Source: an uncultured Pantoea sp. (GTDB lineage: Bacteria > Pseudomonadota > Gammaproteobacteria > Enterobacterales > Enterobacteriaceae). From it: a DNA stretch of 64,000 bases. Position 1 is the first letter of the stretch; every line of letters begins with the position of its first letter. A program made the position numbers and the translations under genes. The notes below the pieces were generated by a model, which had not been told where the DNA came from, did no database searches, and was given only the letters and a program-made list of their open reading frames with translations. Where the stretch lies: positions 186,001 through 250,000 of the forward strand of contig CAJYKU010000019.1 of the NCBI GenBank assembly GCA_913775175.1. Direction: 5' to 3'. Shown one piece after another: positions 46,007 through 55,512 of the stretch.

Positions 46007-46804
46007 TCAGAGAGCAGCCAGCCAGGCCATAAAGGCTGAGCCGTGACTGTCCCATAAAAGTTTAGCGCTCATCACTGCTGAGACGGTCACGACCATTGGA
46101 CGGATCAGTCGCTGACCACGGCTCAGTACCAGACGGGCACCCAGTCGGGCGCCGATAAACGCGCCAATCAGCATCACCACACCGGTGCCCCATACCAGCT
46201 TGCCACCAAAGATAAAAAACAGCAGGCTGGCAACGTTAGAGGTAAAGTTCAGCACTTTGGCGTGGGCAGTGGCTTTTGCCAGGTTAAAGCCACAGAGCGT
46301 AACAAAGGCGAGCGCATAAAATGATCCGGCGCCAGGTCCAAAAAAGCCGTCATAAAAACCAACGCAGCCGCCACCCACCAGCGCAAATGCCACGCCCTGC
46401 AGGCGCTGCTCACGATCGGTTTCACCCAGACGCGGCATCAGTAAAAACCAGAGGCCAATGGCGATAAGCAGTAACGGCAGGATCTGACGCAGAATATCCG
46501 CCTGAATGTGCTGAATCAGCACAGTACCGGCGACGGCGCCAAGAAAGGTCATGCTGATATTGAGCCGCTGCTCGCGCAGATTTACGGCACCACGGCGCAC
46601 AAAATAGAGGCTGGCGGAGAAAGAGCCGCCAACCGACTGCAGTTTGTTAGTCGCCAGTGCCTGCGCGGGGGATAATCCAGCCGCCAGCAGTGACGGAACG
46701 GTTAACAGCCCTCCGCCACCCGCGATGGAGTCAATAAACGCGGCGAGTATGGCGACAAAAAACAGCACGCCGAGAACAAGCGGACTGACGACAAAAAGAT
46801 CCAT
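46007..46804 (-). CDS. yfcA: TSUP-family membrane protein YfcA
   Basis: YfcA belongs to the TauE/SafE sulfite/sulfoacetate exporter family; its substrate is unknown. The 265-residue product (E. coli 269) has about seven membrane helices and the family motifs AAFIDSIAGGGGLLTVPSLL near residue 20, ALATNKLQSVGGSFSASLYF near 45, and GFYDGFFGPGAGSFYALAFV near 140. Frame extends 17 codons upstream, but ATG 46804 matches the E. coli alignment. A strong hairpin separates it from mepA. Confidence 0.94.
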   Translation of the reverse strand: MDLFVVSPLVLGVLFFVAILAAFIDSIAGGGGLLTVPSLLAAGLSPAQALATNKLQSVGGSFSASLYFVRRGAVNLREQRLNISMTFLGAVAGTVLIQHIQADILRQILPLLLIAIGLWFLLMPRLGETDREQRLQGVAFALVGGGCVGFYDGFFGPGAGSFYALAFVTLCGFNLAKATAHAKVLNFTSNVASLLFFIFGGKLVWGTGVVMLIGAFIGARLGARLVLSRGQRLIRPMVVTVSAVMSAKLLWDSHGSAFMAWLAAL

Positions 46805-46832
46805 GTGTCTCTCACAATAGTTATCAATCAGC

Positions 46833-46863
46833 CGTGGCGCGTGGCGATAATCCACGCGCCACG
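46833..46863 (-). repeat. Twelve-base-pair hairpin between mepA and yfcA
   Basis: CGTGGCGCGTGG and CCACGCGCCACG are perfect 12-base inverted repeats around a seven-base loop, located in the 62-base gap three bases after the mepA stop. No T run follows. It is the strongest intercistronic stem in the window and could block 3' exonucleases, protecting the aroC-mepA message, or reduce transcription into yfcA. Confidence 0.65.
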
Positions 46864-46866
46864 TAC

Positions 46867-47694
46867 TCAGAGCAGGTGGTTATCCAGCAGTGCCTGACAG
46901 GAAGCGGGCAGCGGTGGTGGCGCTTTTTTCACTGGGGGGGTGCTGCCGGGTTTTTTCGGTAAGAACCAGCTCTCCAGCTCTGCACCGCAGCCGTCACCTG
47001 GTGGCGGCAGAGGCTGATCCTCACACTCCAGGCTACCCGCCGGGCAGCGCAGACGCACATGCATATGGGCACGGTGTGCAAACCACGGGCGTACTTTGCG
47101 CAGCCAGTCGCGATCGCTGCCGGCATCGGCGCAGAGCTGCTTTTTAATTGCCGGATTGACAAAAATCCGCGTCACATCCTGATCCTCCGCAGCCAGCTTG
47201 ATCAGACTACTGATTTGCGGCTGCCAGTGACGGGCAATAACCTGCTTATCATCCGGCCCCACCAGATCGAGCGGCTGCGGTTTCAGCAGTTGCTGCGCAC
47301 TCCAGCGGGTCTGTGGCAGCTGCAGCCAGATATCAACATCCAGTCCGGTCTGATGGCTGGCGTGGCCGCTGCTGAACCGTCCGCCCGCTGCCATACCCAT
47401 ATCGCCAATCAGCAGCTGCCCCAGCTGTCGCTGACGGGTCTGCGTGCTGAGACGCTGGATAAAGGCGATGAGATCGGGATGACCATAGTAACGGCGCTGA
47501 TCCTGACGCATTACCTGATAATCTGGCGAGTTAAGCGGCAGCGCGCTGGCACCAATAATACAGCCGTTGGCAAAACCACCAATCGACTGCGGCGCCCCGG
47601 CAATAGGGTGATGAATCTGCTGCCACGGCGTGGCAGCAACGGCGACAGCACTGCATAACAGTGCGGCAATAGTGAGCAGAACGCGGTGCATCAT
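46867..47694 (-). CDS. mepA: Penicillin-insensitive murein endopeptidase MepA
   Basis: MepA is a periplasmic zinc metallopeptidase (LAS family) that cuts D-Ala-meso-DAP cross-links in peptidoglycan. The 275-residue product (E. coli 274) has a signal peptide ([20 protein letters not shown], cleaved near ATP), the zinc-ligand segments [19 protein letters not shown] and [15 protein letters not shown], and the conserved N-terminal [19 protein letters not shown]. It starts three bases after the aroC stop, so the two are co-transcribed as in E. coli. Confidence 0.97.
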   Translation of the reverse strand: MMHRVLLTIAALLCSAVAVAATPWQQIHHPIAGAPQSIGGFANGCIIGASALPLNSPDYQVMRQDQRRYYGHPDLIAFIQRLSTQTRQRQLGQLLIGDMGMAAGGRFSSGHASHQTGLDVDIWLQLPQTRWSAQQLLKPQPLDLVGPDDKQVIARHWQPQISSLIKLAAEDQDVTRIFVNPAIKKQLCADAGSDRDWLRKVRPWFAHRAHMHVRLRCPAGSLECEDQPLPPPGDGCGAELESWFLPKKPGSTPPVKKAPPPLPASCQALLDNHLL

Positions 47695-47697
47695 GGC

Positions 47698-48783
47698 TTA
47701 CCAGCGCGGCACAGAGCTGTTAACGTCGGCGTTTTGCCCACGCTGACGCAGCAGATGATCCATCAGCACAATTGCCATCATCGCTTCCGCAATCGGCACT
47801 GCGCGAATGCCGACACAGGGATCGTGACGCCCTTTGGTGATCATCTCCACCTCTTCGCCATCGCGGGTAATGGTTTTACCCGGTACGGTAATGCTGGAGG
47901 TGGGTTTCATCGCCAGGTTGGCACTGATGGTCTGACCGCTGCTGATACCGCCCAGAATGCCGCCTGCGTGATTGCTCTGAAACCCGCTGGCGCGGATCTC
48001 ATCGCGATGCTGGCTGCCACGCTGGTTAATTACGGCAAAACCGTCGCCAATCTCTACGCCTTTCACAGCATTAATACTCATTAATGCATGAGCCAGGTCG
48101 GCATCAAGCCGATCAAACACCGGTTCACCCAGGCCTGCCGGTACATTCTCTGCCATTACTGTGACCTTAGCACCGATGGAGTCGCCCTCTTTTTTGAGCG
48201 CACGCATCAGCTCGTCCAGCGCCTCAAGCTTGCTGGCATCCGGGCAGAAAAAGGGGTTCTCTTCCACAATATCCCACTCTTTCAGCTCACAGGTTACATC
48301 GCCAATCTGCGCCAGATAGCCACGCACTACAATGCCGTGTCTGAGCTGCAGATATTTTTTTGCAATCGCACCTGCGGCAACACGCATTGCGGTTTCACGC
48401 GCCGATGAGCGTCCGCCGCCGCGATAGTCCCGCAGGCCATACTTCTGCTCATAGGTGTAGTCAGCATGACCAGGACGAAACAGATCTTTGATCGCGCTGT
48501 AGTCCTGCGAGCGCTGATCGGTGTTCTCAATCAGCAGACCGATAGAGGTGCCGGTAGTGACTCCGTCAAACACACCAGACAAAATTTTCACCTGATCCGG
48601 CTCACGACGCTGAGTGGTATAGCGTGACGTTCCCGGACGACGACGATCGAGATCGTGCTGGATATCCGCTTCGGTAAGAGGAATGCCCGGCGGCACGCCA
48701 TCAACGATGCAGCCGAGCGCAATCCCGTGCGATTCGCCAAACGTGGTTACGCGAAAAAGTTGTCCAATGCTGTTTCCGGCCAT
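47698..48783 (-). CDS. aroC: Chorismate synthase
   Basis: AroC makes chorismate from EPSP with reduced FMN, the last step of the shikimate pathway. The 361-residue product has E. coli length and the signatures [20 protein letters not shown] near residue 15, [20 protein letters not shown] near 124 and [18 protein letters not shown]. It sits between prmB (41-base gap) and mepA in the same direction. Confidence 0.98.
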   Translation of the reverse strand: MAGNSIGQLFRVTTFGESHGIALGCIVDGVPPGIPLTEADIQHDLDRRRPGTSRYTTQRREPDQVKILSGVFDGVTTGTSIGLLIENTDQRSQDYSAIKDLFRPGHADYTYEQKYGLRDYRGGGRSSARETAMRVAAGAIAKKYLQLRHGIVVRGYLAQIGDVTCELKEWDIVEENPFFCPDASKLEALDELMRALKKEGDSIGAKVTVMAENVPAGLGEPVFDRLDADLAHALMSINAVKGVEIGDGFAVINQRGSQHRDEIRASGFQSNHAGGILGGISSGQTISANLAMKPTSSITVPGKTITRDGEEVEMITKGRHDPCVGIRAVPIAEAMMAIVLMDHLLRQRGQNADVNSSVPRW

Positions 48784-48824
48784 GATGGCTCCTTGTTGCC
48801 ATAGTGCGCGAACTTATGCGCAAA

Positions 48825-49757
48825 TTAATCTTTATAAAAGGAGAAGTGATGCTGCGCTGCAACAATCTGGTCACGCGTCAGCATAAAGACGCCATCGCCG
48901 CCGTTGTCAAACTCCAGCCAGGTAAAGGGCACATCGGGATACTGCTCGATCATATGTACCATGCTGTTACCCACTTCACAGATCAGCACTCCCTGCTCGC
49001 TCAGATAGTCAGGTGCACAGGCGAGAATACGCCGTACCAGCTTCAGGCCATCGCTGCCGGCTGCCAGCCCAAGCTCAGGCTCGTGGCGATATTCGCCCGG
49101 CAGATCATCCATATCTTCCGCATCCACATAGGGCGGGTTAGTAACGATAAGATCGTACTTAACTGCCGGCAGGTTACGAAACAGATCGGCGCGGATCGGC
49201 GTAACATGATGCAGCAGGCCATGCGCTTCAATATTCTGCTCTGCCACTGCCAGCGCATCGTGCGAGATATCCACCGCATCGACCTCTGCCTCAGGAAATG
49301 CCCAGGCGCAGGCGATAGCGATACAGCCGCTGCCGGTGCACATATCGAGAATATGCTGCGGCTGATGATTAATTAATCCGGCAAAGCGATTTTCAATCAG
49401 CTCGCCAATCGGTGAGCGTGGTACCAGTACACGTTCATCGACATAAAATTCGTGGCCGCAGAACCAGGCTTTATTGGTGAGATAGGCCACCGGGATGCGC
49501 TCGTTGACGCGGCGAATCACCCGCTCAACAATACGATGCCGTTCGCTGGCCGTGAGGCGTGCATGGCGCATATCCTCGGGAATATCGAGCGGTAGCCACA
49601 GTGTAGGCAGAACCAGTTGGACCGCTTCGTCCCAGGGATTATCCGTACCGTGACCATACCAGAGACCTGCCGCCGAAAAGCGGCTGACAGCCCAGCGCAG
49701 CATATCCTGAATTGTGTGCAGTTCGTTCACTGCCTCATCGACGAAAATCTTGTCCAC
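48825..49757 (-). CDS. prmB: Ribosomal protein uL3 glutamine methyltransferase PrmB
   Basis: PrmB methylates a glutamine of ribosomal protein uL3 (L3). The 310-residue product has exactly the E. coli length. It has the SAM-binding motif [19 protein letters not shown] near residue 135 and the catalytic [15 protein letters not shown] near 195. The start is GTG 49757, preceded by GGAGG with five bases of spacing, giving [20 protein letters not shown]; the longer open frame to 49847 lacks homology. It is divergent from smrB. Confidence 0.96.
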   Translation of the reverse strand: MDKIFVDEAVNELHTIQDMLRWAVSRFSAAGLWYGHGTDNPWDEAVQLVLPTLWLPLDIPEDMRHARLTASERHRIVERVIRRVNERIPVAYLTNKAWFCGHEFYVDERVLVPRSPIGELIENRFAGLINHQPQHILDMCTGSGCIAIACAWAFPEAEVDAVDISHDALAVAEQNIEAHGLLHHVTPIRADLFRNLPAVKYDLIVTNPPYVDAEDMDDLPGEYRHEPELGLAAGSDGLKLVRRILACAPDYLSEQGVLICEVGNSMVHMIEQYPDVPFTWLEFDNGGDGVFMLTRDQIVAAQHHFSFYKD

Positions 49758-49911
49758 ATAGCCCTCCGCAGGCCATAAAATCAATCGGCCGATAGTTTGC
49801 CACGAAGCGAAGCAGAATTCAGCGCAGTGAGGTGAAAAAGCTGACATTTGTCGGCGCTTAGCGTTAAGGTATCAGCCTGATTAACTGCCAGGTTAAAGAA
49901 AATCTTCCGTC

Positions 49912-50460
49912 ATGAGTAAAAAGACGCCGCTGAACGATGAGGATCAGGCGCTGTTTCGTCAGCTGATGATCGGCACGCGTAAGCTGAAACAGGATACTAT
50001 CGTACATAAACCTGCAACTAAAACGCGCGAACTGCCGTTAAAACGACTGCTGTCAGAACAGGCGGATAACAGTCACTACTTCTCTGATGAGTTTCAGCCG
50101 CTGCTCTCCAGCGAAGGGCCGGTGCGTTACGTTCGTGCAGATGTCAGTCACTATGAGCTTAAAAAACTGCGGCGCGGCGACTACACGCCGGAGATTTTTC
50201 TCGACCTGCATGGCCTGACGCAAATGCAGGCAAAACAGGAGCTGGGCGCGCTGATCGCCGCCTGCCGTCGCGAGCATATTTTTTGTGCCAGCGTGATGAC
50301 CGGGCATGGCAAGCATATTCTGAAGCAGCAAACGCCACTCTGGCTGGCGCAGCATCCACATGTAATGGCTTTTCATCAGGCACCTAAGATGTTTGGCGGA
50401 GATGCAGCACTGCTGGTGCTGATTGAGGTCGAGGAGTGGCAGCCGCCTGAATTACCTTAG
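49912..50460 (+). CDS. smrB: Ribosome rescue endonuclease SmrB
   Basis: SmrB recognises collided ribosomes and cuts the mRNA between them. The 182-residue product (E. coli 183) has an N-terminal ribosome-binding helical segment ([20 protein letters not shown]) and a C-terminal Smr domain with the catalytic [14 protein letters not shown] near residue 98 and the [19 protein letters not shown] loop near 139. It is divergent from prmB and convergent with sixA, the E. coli arrangement. Confidence 0.96.
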   Translation: MSKKTPLNDEDQALFRQLMIGTRKLKQDTIVHKPATKTRELPLKRLLSEQADNSHYFSDEFQPLLSSEGPVRYVRADVSHYELKKLRRGDYTPEIFLDLHGLTQMQAKQELGALIAACRREHIFCASVMTGHGKHILKQQTPLWLAQHPHVMAFHQAPKMFGGDAALLVLIEVEEWQPPELP

Positions 50461-50507
50461 CCGCTATCGTTTATATTTCGTTCAGGCAGGAAAACGCAGA
50501 GAGAGAA

Positions 50508-50542
50508 CGCCCCGGAAACTGACCGCATCAGTCACCGGGGCG
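50508..50542. terminator. Hairpin between smrB and sixA
   Basis: CGCCCCGG and CCGGGGCG pair around an inner CTGAC/GTCA-type stem between the convergent smrB and sixA. On the minus strand it is followed by a pyrimidine-rich stretch (TTCTCTCTCTG), so it may terminate sixA; on the plus strand no T run follows. Confidence 0.5.
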
Positions 50543-50573
50543 AGGCATAACGGCATCAACGATGCAGAGGGTG

Positions 50574-51056
50574 TCACATGGCTCTGGCAAGCTTCGCCGG
50601 ACTGACCTGCCACAATAGCTTGCCCTCACACTCATCAGCATTAAAGTCAATGCAGGCAATAGCAGAAGTGGCAAACATCGGCGGTGCTTCCTGAGGGCAA
50701 AGCTCAGATACCAGATACCCCACCAGCGGCAGATGCGAAATCACCAGTACCGCTTTCACCCCCTGCAGCGCCAGCGCATGAAGATGTAAAGCGACCTGCC
50801 CCGGATCGCCACCTGGCGTCAGTTCAGCTAACACCTCCTGACTCTGCGGCAAAGCCAGTGACTCGCGCACTGTGGCAAGGGTCTGCCCGGCCCGCAGATA
50901 GGGACTGACCAGCACCCTGCCGATATCAGGCGCCTGGCTGTTAAGCCAGCTTGCCATCTGACGAGATTCGTTACTGCCGCACAGCGTAAGAGGACGAGCA
51001 GAGTCGCTCGCGGCTTCCAGAGCTGCATCGCCGTGACGCATGATAAAAACTTGCAT
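50574..51056 (-). CDS. sixA: Phosphohistidine phosphatase SixA
   Basis: SixA dephosphorylates phosphohistidine, with proposed targets ArcB and the nitrogen PTS protein. The 160-residue product (E. coli 161) starts MQVFIMRHGDAALEAASDSA, the RHG motif with catalytic H8 of the histidine phosphatase superfamily. Further motifs are LVSPYLRAGQTLATVRESL and VLVISHLPLVGYLVSELC, with the second catalytic histidine. It lies downstream of fadJ with a 199-base gap. Confidence 0.95.
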   Translation of the reverse strand: MQVFIMRHGDAALEAASDSARPLTLCGSNESRQMASWLNSQAPDIGRVLVSPYLRAGQTLATVRESLALPQSQEVLAELTPGGDPGQVALHLHALALQGVKAVLVISHLPLVGYLVSELCPQEAPPMFATSAIACIDFNADECEGKLLWQVSPAKLARAM

Positions 51057-51255
51057 AAAGCACCGCTATTGTTGATCGATATCGTCGGGTATCAGAGCAC
51101 CAGACGCTTCATTCTGCGAATGAAGGCTGTGTTTTACCCCAATGGCTTTAGTATAGTCAACCAATTGCTCATTAAATAAGCGCCTATCAAACTGCGGCGG
51201 GAGTGATGTTGATCACACCCGCGGCGCTCAGCAGCAAATGCAGAACGGCTGCTGT

Positions 51256-53388
51256 TTACTGCCCGACAGTGTAAAAACGACCGTCCTGCTCTGCCTGCTT
51301 TAGCAGCGCTTCACAGGGAGCAAAGCGATCACCATATTGCTGCATCAGCGCCGTTAATTTCTGCACTATTGCGCTACTGCCATACTGATCCATATAGCGA
51401 AACGGTCCGCCAAGAAAAGGTGGAAAGCCAATGCCAAACACCGCTGCAATATCGCCATCGCGTGCCGAACGAATCACATTTTCATCCAGACAGCGTGCTG
51501 CTTCATTCAGCATCATCATCAGGCACCGCTCAGCAATCTGCTGTTCGCTCTGCCTGGCCTGCGGTGTGATAGCAAGCAGCGCATACAGGCTCTTATCTGC
51601 TTTACGTGCACCGGGAAGAAAGTGGCGTTTGCCATAATCGTAAAAGCCTTTACGGTTTTTTCGCCCTTGACGCCCGTCGGCGAGGATCGTATCTACTGCT
51701 GCCTGCGGTGCGGCAAACCGTGAACCATATGCCTGCTCCAGCAGCGGGCTGATTTTACTGCCAACATCAATTCCCACCTCATCCAGCAGCTGAAGTGGCC
51801 CCACCGGAAACCCCTGTCTGATTAGCGCCCGATCAATATGTGCAACTGGCTCTCCCTCCAGCAGACAGCGCAGTGCCTCATTGATATAGGGCGCAAGAAT
51901 ACGGTTAACGTAAAATCCAGGCCTGTCGGCAACCACCACTGCGGTTTTTCCCTGGCGCTGTGCGAGCTGCAAGGTAGTTGCCACTGTCTCAGCGGATGTC
52001 CCCTTATGCGGGATCACCTCTGCCAGCGGCATTTTATCAACCGGACTAAAGTAGTGCAGGCCGATAATATTTTCCGGCCGCTGCGCCTGCGCCGCGATAT
52101 CACCAATCGGGAGTGAGGAGGTGTTAGAGGCGAAAATAGTACAGGGCTGGCAGTGCTGTTCAATCTCAGCCACCATCTGCTGTTTCAGCGCCAGATCCTC
52201 AAATACCGCCTCAATTACCACGTCACACTGCCGGAATCCCTGATAGTCAGTGCCACCGCTGATACGGGCCAGCTGCTGCTGTCGTTCAGCAGGCTTCATC
52301 TGACGGCGTGTGACTTTTTTCGTCAGCAATGCCCAGCTATATTGCAGCGCATGATTAATACCGCTGAGCTGAATATCTTTAATGCGTACCGGCAGCCCGG
52401 CTTTTAACGCTGTTACGCTGGCGATGCCACCTCCCATCAGGCCGCCGCCCAGAACGCCAATTCGCCGCAAAGGCCGTGGTTCTCCCTCTGCTGCTGCCGC
52501 TTTTTTCAGCGCCGTGGAGGCAAAAAACAGACTGCGCAGCGCGGCAGATTCTGGCGTCATGGCCAGCAGGCCAAACGCCCGTGCTTCCGCGAGATGACCT
52601 GCCTGACTGCCCTGCTCCAGCCCGGTACGCACCACTGATAGTATCTGGTCAACTGCCGGATAATTGCCATGCGATTTTTTATCAGCCTGGCGTTTAGCCA
52701 GCATAAACAGCAGCGGACGCGCCACCGATCCCTGGATAATACGGGCGCGACGTGACAACAAACGCGCAGGCTGCTTTCCTTTATGAACGCGTGCCACGGC
52801 CGTTTCCAGTAAAATTGCGTGTGGCACGGCATCATCCACCACACCCAGCCAGAGTGCCTGCCGCGCGCGTAGTGATTTCCCGCTCAGGATCAGCGGCAGC
52901 GCCTGCTCAACGCCAATCAGCTGCGGCAGACGCTGAGTGCCTCCCGAGCCCGGTAGCAGACCGAGCTGCACTTCCGGCAATCCAAGCCGGGTTTTTTCAT
53001 CCAGCGAACAGATGCGGGCATCACAGGCCAGTGCCAGCTCCAGTCCGCCGCCGAGACAGGCACCGTGGATTGCAGCAACAACCGGAAACGGCAGCGCGGC
53101 AATCTCCGCCATGACCTCCTGCCCCTGCTTTGCCAGTGCCTCTGCCTCTGCCGCTGTTTTGCACTCAGCAATCATGCTGATATCTGCACCGGCAATAAAA
53201 TTGTCAGCCTTACCGGAAATCAGAACCAGCCCCACCAGCTCCCGGTTCTGCCGTGCTGCAGCAACGACTGCGCGGATCTCTTCGGCAAACGCTTTACGCA
53301 GGGTGTTCATTTTCTCACCCGGTACATCGATGGTGATCACCCCAACGTTGTCCGGCCGCATAGTTAACTGAAATACGTGATCCTGCAT
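51256..53388 (-). CDS. fadJ: Multifunctional fatty acid oxidation complex subunit alpha FadJ
   Basis: FadJ carries enoyl-CoA hydratase and 3-hydroxyacyl-CoA dehydrogenase activities of the alternative beta-oxidation complex. The 710-residue product (E. coli 714) has an N-terminal crotonase domain with [15 protein letters not shown] and [16 protein letters not shown], giving catalytic E117 and E139, then the NAD-binding motif [15 protein letters not shown] from residue 311 and the dehydrogenase signature [19 protein letters not shown]. Its ATG overlaps the fadI stop by one base (TAATG). FadJ is preferred over FadB because the partner gene is fadI and the context matches E. coli. Confidence 0.96.
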   Translation of the reverse strand: MQDHVFQLTMRPDNVGVITIDVPGEKMNTLRKAFAEEIRAVVAAARQNRELVGLVLISGKADNFIAGADISMIAECKTAAEAEALAKQGQEVMAEIAALPFPVVAAIHGACLGGGLELALACDARICSLDEKTRLGLPEVQLGLLPGSGGTQRLPQLIGVEQALPLILSGKSLRARQALWLGVVDDAVPHAILLETAVARVHKGKQPARLLSRRARIIQGSVARPLLFMLAKRQADKKSHGNYPAVDQILSVVRTGLEQGSQAGHLAEARAFGLLAMTPESAALRSLFFASTALKKAAAAEGEPRPLRRIGVLGGGLMGGGIASVTALKAGLPVRIKDIQLSGINHALQYSWALLTKKVTRRQMKPAERQQQLARISGGTDYQGFRQCDVVIEAVFEDLALKQQMVAEIEQHCQPCTIFASNTSSLPIGDIAAQAQRPENIIGLHYFSPVDKMPLAEVIPHKGTSAETVATTLQLAQRQGKTAVVVADRPGFYVNRILAPYINEALRCLLEGEPVAHIDRALIRQGFPVGPLQLLDEVGIDVGSKISPLLEQAYGSRFAAPQAAVDTILADGRQGRKNRKGFYDYGKRHFLPGARKADKSLYALLAITPQARQSEQQIAERCLMMMLNEAARCLDENVIRSARDGDIAAVFGIGFPPFLGGPFRYMDQYGSSAIVQKLTALMQQYGDRFAPCEALLKQAEQDGRFYTVGQ

Positions 53389-54698
53389 TATTCAGCCTCC
53401 AGAACCATTGCCGCACCTAACCCTCCCGCCGCACAGGCGGTAACCAGCCCCAGCCCGCCACCGCGCCGCCGCAGCTCGTTCAGCGTCTGGGTAATCATGC
53501 GGGCACCCGTCGCCGCAAACGGATGGCCATAGGCGATAGAGCCGCCCAGAACGTTAAAACGCGCCTCATCGACTTCACCCAGTGCCTGCGCACGATGCAG
53601 TACTTCGCGGGCAAAGCGTGCATCATTGAAGAGTTTCAGATTAGCCAGCGTCTGGGCAGCAAACGCTTCATGCATATCGATCAGCGTTAAATCGCTCAGC
53701 ACGATACCGGCGCGATCCAGCGCCAGCGGAGAAGCGTAAGCGGGACCCAGCAGCATATCCTGCTGTACACCAATCGCAGTAAAGGCATAGCTGCGCAGAT
53801 AGCCCAGCGGCGTCACCCCCAGTTCACGGGCGCGCCCTTCACGCATCAGGATCACTGCCGCCGCACCATCGGTCAGCGGCGTACTGTTAGCTGCCGTCAC
53901 GGAGCCGTGGCGACGATCAAAAGCGGGACGCAGTCTGGCGTACTCCTCTGCGCTGGCGTTGAAACGAATATTGTTATCCTGCCCGACTGGCGCTTTCCAT
54001 GGGGGAACAAAAGCAGGCATCACCTCGGCGGATAACAGCCCGCTCTGCCAGGCCTGCGCCGCCCGCTGGTGCGAGCGTAGCGCCAGCGCATCCTGCTGCT
54101 CACGCGTGATGCCATAGCTCTTTGCCATCTGCTCCGCCGTATCCCCCATACGCAGACCGGTGGAATACTCAGCCACCGCTGGTGGCACCGGCAACAGATC
54201 GCGCGGCCGGAGACGGCGCAGTATTTGCAGCTTTTTACTGAATGTGCGGGCTTTGTTGAGATCGACCAGTGCCCGCGCCAGCGTTTTACTCACGCCGATG
54301 GGCAGCACTGAAGAGGAGTCAGCTCCGCCAGCAATACCGCAATCAATAGTGCCAGCCAGCAGGCTCTCCGCCACATTGGCAACTGCCTGAAAACTGGTGG
54401 CGCAGGCGCGGCTAACGCTATAGGCATCAGTGTGCACACTCATCCCGCTACTGAGAACGATTTCGCGGGCAATATTAGGCGCTTCTGGCATCTGTATCAC
54501 CTGACCAAACACCAGCTGATCGATCACCTCAACCGGCAGCTCACTGCGAACCAGCAGCTCACTGACGACCATACGTCCCAGTTCAAGTGCCGGAATGCCG
54601 TGAAAGTCACTTGCCTGGCGGGCAAATGGCGTACGCAACCCATGAGTGATGGCGATACGTTCGCCCTGACGCGTCAGTAACGGCTGCGCTTTGCTCAT
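53388..54698 (-). CDS. fadI: Acetyl-CoA acyltransferase FadI
   Basis: FadI is the thiolase partner of FadJ, cleaving 3-ketoacyl-CoA. The 436-residue product equals E. coli FadI. The acyl-accepting cysteine is C99 in [20 protein letters not shown], and the catalytic C422 is in [38 protein letters not shown] holds the active-site histidine. A FadR-like operator lies 40 bases upstream, so the fadIJ operon is probably repressed in the absence of long-chain acyl-CoA. Confidence 0.97.
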   Translation of the reverse strand: MSKAQPLLTRQGERIAITHGLRTPFARQASDFHGIPALELGRMVVSELLVRSELPVEVIDQLVFGQVIQMPEAPNIAREIVLSSGMSVHTDAYSVSRACATSFQAVANVAESLLAGTIDCGIAGGADSSSVLPIGVSKTLARALVDLNKARTFSKKLQILRRLRPRDLLPVPPAVAEYSTGLRMGDTAEQMAKSYGITREQQDALALRSHQRAAQAWQSGLLSAEVMPAFVPPWKAPVGQDNNIRFNASAEEYARLRPAFDRRHGSVTAANSTPLTDGAAAVILMREGRARELGVTPLGYLRSYAFTAIGVQQDMLLGPAYASPLALDRAGIVLSDLTLIDMHEAFAAQTLANLKLFNDARFAREVLHRAQALGEVDEARFNVLGGSIAYGHPFAATGARMITQTLNELRRRGGGLGLVTACAAGGLGAAMVLEAE

Positions 54699-54737
54699 TC
54701 TCTTCCCCCTGTATCTGACGACCTGGCATCATTGCCA

Positions 54738-54754
54738 AACAGGTCTGACCTGAT
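54738..54754. promoter_or_regulatory. FadR operator of fadIJ
   Basis: AACAGGTCTGACCTGAT is an imperfect palindrome matching the FadR consensus AACTGGTCNGACCAGTT in the core GGTCTGACC. It lies 40 bases before the fadI start. Confidence 0.75.
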
Positions 54755-54857
54755 CGTCAGTGTTAACCATACAGCAGCAGGTCGCCAATAGCAGGAGAAG
54801 AAAAGTGCGAGGATAAACACAAAAGATTTATACCACCCTCTTCAGGCGGCACTGAAC

Positions 54858-55154
54858 TCAACGCAGAGCAAGCTGAAAGATCAGCGCTTCTGCCTGACAG
54901 CAAAAGGTAAATTGTATATCAAGCCGGATACCCCCAGACTCTTCGCTAACATGCGAAACGATCTGACAAGGTTCAGAGGCGGTCTGACGTGCTTTCTCAC
55001 TAAGCGTAGCCAGCATAGCCTCTGCCGCGCTGCGACTGGTAAAGTGTGCTGACCAGCTGGCACAGCAGTCGCTGTTGTCAATTACGGTTCCGACATCAAC
55101 GCAGCAGCAGGCTGCAGTTTCACTGGCACTGCACTTATTTATGGCATTACTCAT
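54858..55154 (-). CDS. yfcZ: Cysteine-rich conserved protein YfcZ (UPF0381)
   Basis: YfcZ is a small conserved enterobacterial protein of unknown function. The 98-residue product (E. coli 94) starts MSNAINKCSASETAACCCVD and has eight or more cysteines, including a CCC run at residues 16-18 and a CC pair near 30, then SEPCQIVSHVSEESGGIRLD and FTFCCQAEALIFQLALR. The cysteine content suggests metal or redox chemistry, but nothing shows it. It is divergent from fadL with a 358-base gap. Confidence 0.92.
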   Translation of the reverse strand: MSNAINKCSASETAACCCVDVGTVIDNSDCCASWSAHFTSRSAAEAMLATLSEKARQTASEPCQIVSHVSEESGGIRLDIQFTFCCQAEALIFQLALR

Positions 55155-55247
55155 CTGGCTCTCTCCGGTAAAACTCTCGCTATTTATGACGCTTATTGCC
55201 AGAAAGTTTACGCCTGCAGCTGCTTTTCCTCTATCATTGCCACGCTA

Positions 55248-55263
55248 AGTGACGAATATCACA
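55248..55263. promoter_or_regulatory. CRP-like site between yfcZ and fadL
   Basis: AGTGACGAATATCACA matches TGTGA-N6-TCACA with a single change in the first base. It is 94 bases before yfcZ and 250 before fadL, so it could act on either; the distance favours yfcZ unless fadL has a distal promoter. Confidence 0.5.
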
Positions 55264-55387
55264 ATAAAATTTGATTCAAAACAAATCTGAGCCATGCTGC
55301 TGCAAGCGGAGCGTAAAGAAATTGTTAAGCAGATCTTATTTTGTCGATCAAATGTGCAATATTTGAAAATCATTATTGCAACCTATA

Positions 55388-55428
55388 CACAGGTCAGACC
55401 TATACTCGTCGCACTGGTCTGATATGTC
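55388..55428. promoter_or_regulatory. Two FadR-like sites upstream of fadL
   Basis: CACAGGTCAGACCTATA (55388-55404) and CACTGGTCTGATATGTC (55412-55428) both resemble the FadR consensus; the first keeps the whole GGTCAGACC core, the second keeps CTGGTCTGA. E. coli fadL also has two FadR sites in its promoter. Confidence 0.7.
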
Positions 55429-55512
55429 TGTTCACAATCAGTCCCTACAATCCGCCGGTCTTTGTTACGCGATGTAACAACGTTTAATAATAATTTTGAA
55501 GAGGTTGTGGTC

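Larger units (their letters stand above)
55155..55512. other. Regulatory spacer between yfcZ and fadL
   Basis: This 358-base gap between divergent genes has no ORF I would defend. It holds a CRP-like site at 55248-55263, an AT-rich promoter stretch around 55320-55390, two FadR-like sites at 55388-55404 and 55412-55428, and the fadL leader with GAGG before the ATG. Confidence 0.75.

Noticed and set aside
47059-47658. 199-codon open frame on the + strand opposite mepA
   Set aside because: Antisense shadow of mepA; no ribosome binding site or family match.
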